A DNA stretch of 5,405 nucleotides from Pseudobutyrivibrio sp. (GTDB taxonomy: Bacteria; Bacillota; Clostridia; Lachnospirales; Lachnospiraceae), in NCBI GenBank assembly GCA_017557715.1, contig JAFYYE010000344.1, positions 1-5,405 on the forward strand, read 5' to 3'. The notes beneath the pieces are model-generated. The model did not search any database, had not been told where the DNA came from, and worked only from the letters and a program-made list of their open reading frames with translations. The position numbers and the translations under genes are program-made. Numbering within the stretch: position 1 is the stretch's first letter; the number at the start of each line of letters is the position of its first letter. This document shows positions 5,391-5,405 of the stretch, in pieces.

Positions 5391-5405
5391 TTTAAAATTC
5401 CTCGC

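Noticed and set aside
5391..5405. Upstream gene or promoter before the desulfurase
   Set aside because: Only 15 bases are available. They contain the GAGG ribosome binding site and nothing else that can be judged.
1..5405. Search for CRISPR arrays, insertion sequences, toxin-antitoxin pairs, tRNA/rRNA genes and defence genes
   Set aside because: No spaced direct repeats, transposase motifs, cloverleaf-like segments or unexplained coding stretches over 120 bases were found; conserved housekeeping genes fill nearly the whole window.

Overview
This is an AT-rich, gene-dense chromosomal window. It looks like a low-GC clostridial Firmicute, most likely a member of the Lachnospiraceae (Butyrivibrio, Pseudobutyrivibrio or Roseburia type). 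The grounds are the ireB-ruvX-DUF1292 cluster typical of Firmicutes, RNase J, a ThiI without a rhodanese domain next to its own cysteine desulfurase, strong AGGAGG-type ribosome binding sites, and a short HPr-like protein. The genus is an inference; no rRNA or other marker is present.

All genes but one lie on the minus strand, so the window reads from high to low coordinates. At the right end is a complete IscS/NifS-type cysteine desulfurase (5390-4233), followed 23 bases later by thiI (4209-3028). Together they supply persulfide sulfur for 4-thiouridine in tRNA and probably for the thiamine thiazole. Next is the only plus-strand gene, a 76-residue HPr-like protein (2734-2964) with its own promoter candidate, a very strong ribosome binding site and a clear intrinsic terminator that also separates it from thiI. 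It keeps the regulatory-serine region of HPr but has lost the phosphocarrier histidine. Divergent from it is mtaB (2619-1294), the radical-SAM enzyme that methylthiolates t6A37 in tRNA.

After a 68-base gap comes the tightly packed cluster ireB (1225-959), ruvX (959-537), a DUF1292 gene (534-271) and the first 78 codons of an RNase J gene (from 235, running off the left edge). ireB and ruvX overlap by one base (TAATG), ruvX and the DUF1292 gene are 2 bases apart, and an (ATT)5 repeat lies in the spacer before RNase J.

The shared theme is RNA: tRNA thiolation (desulfurase, ThiI, MtaB), rRNA maturation (RuvX/YqgF) and mRNA decay (RNase J), plus a signalling protein linked to the PASTA Ser/Thr kinase (IreB). 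This is mostly conserved housekeeping sequence. I saw no mobile element, CRISPR array, tRNA or rRNA gene, riboswitch or defence system. The most unusual item is the histidine-less HPr paralogue. Other points of interest are two start-codon decisions (ireB and RNase J) and the divergent hpr/mtaB promoter region.
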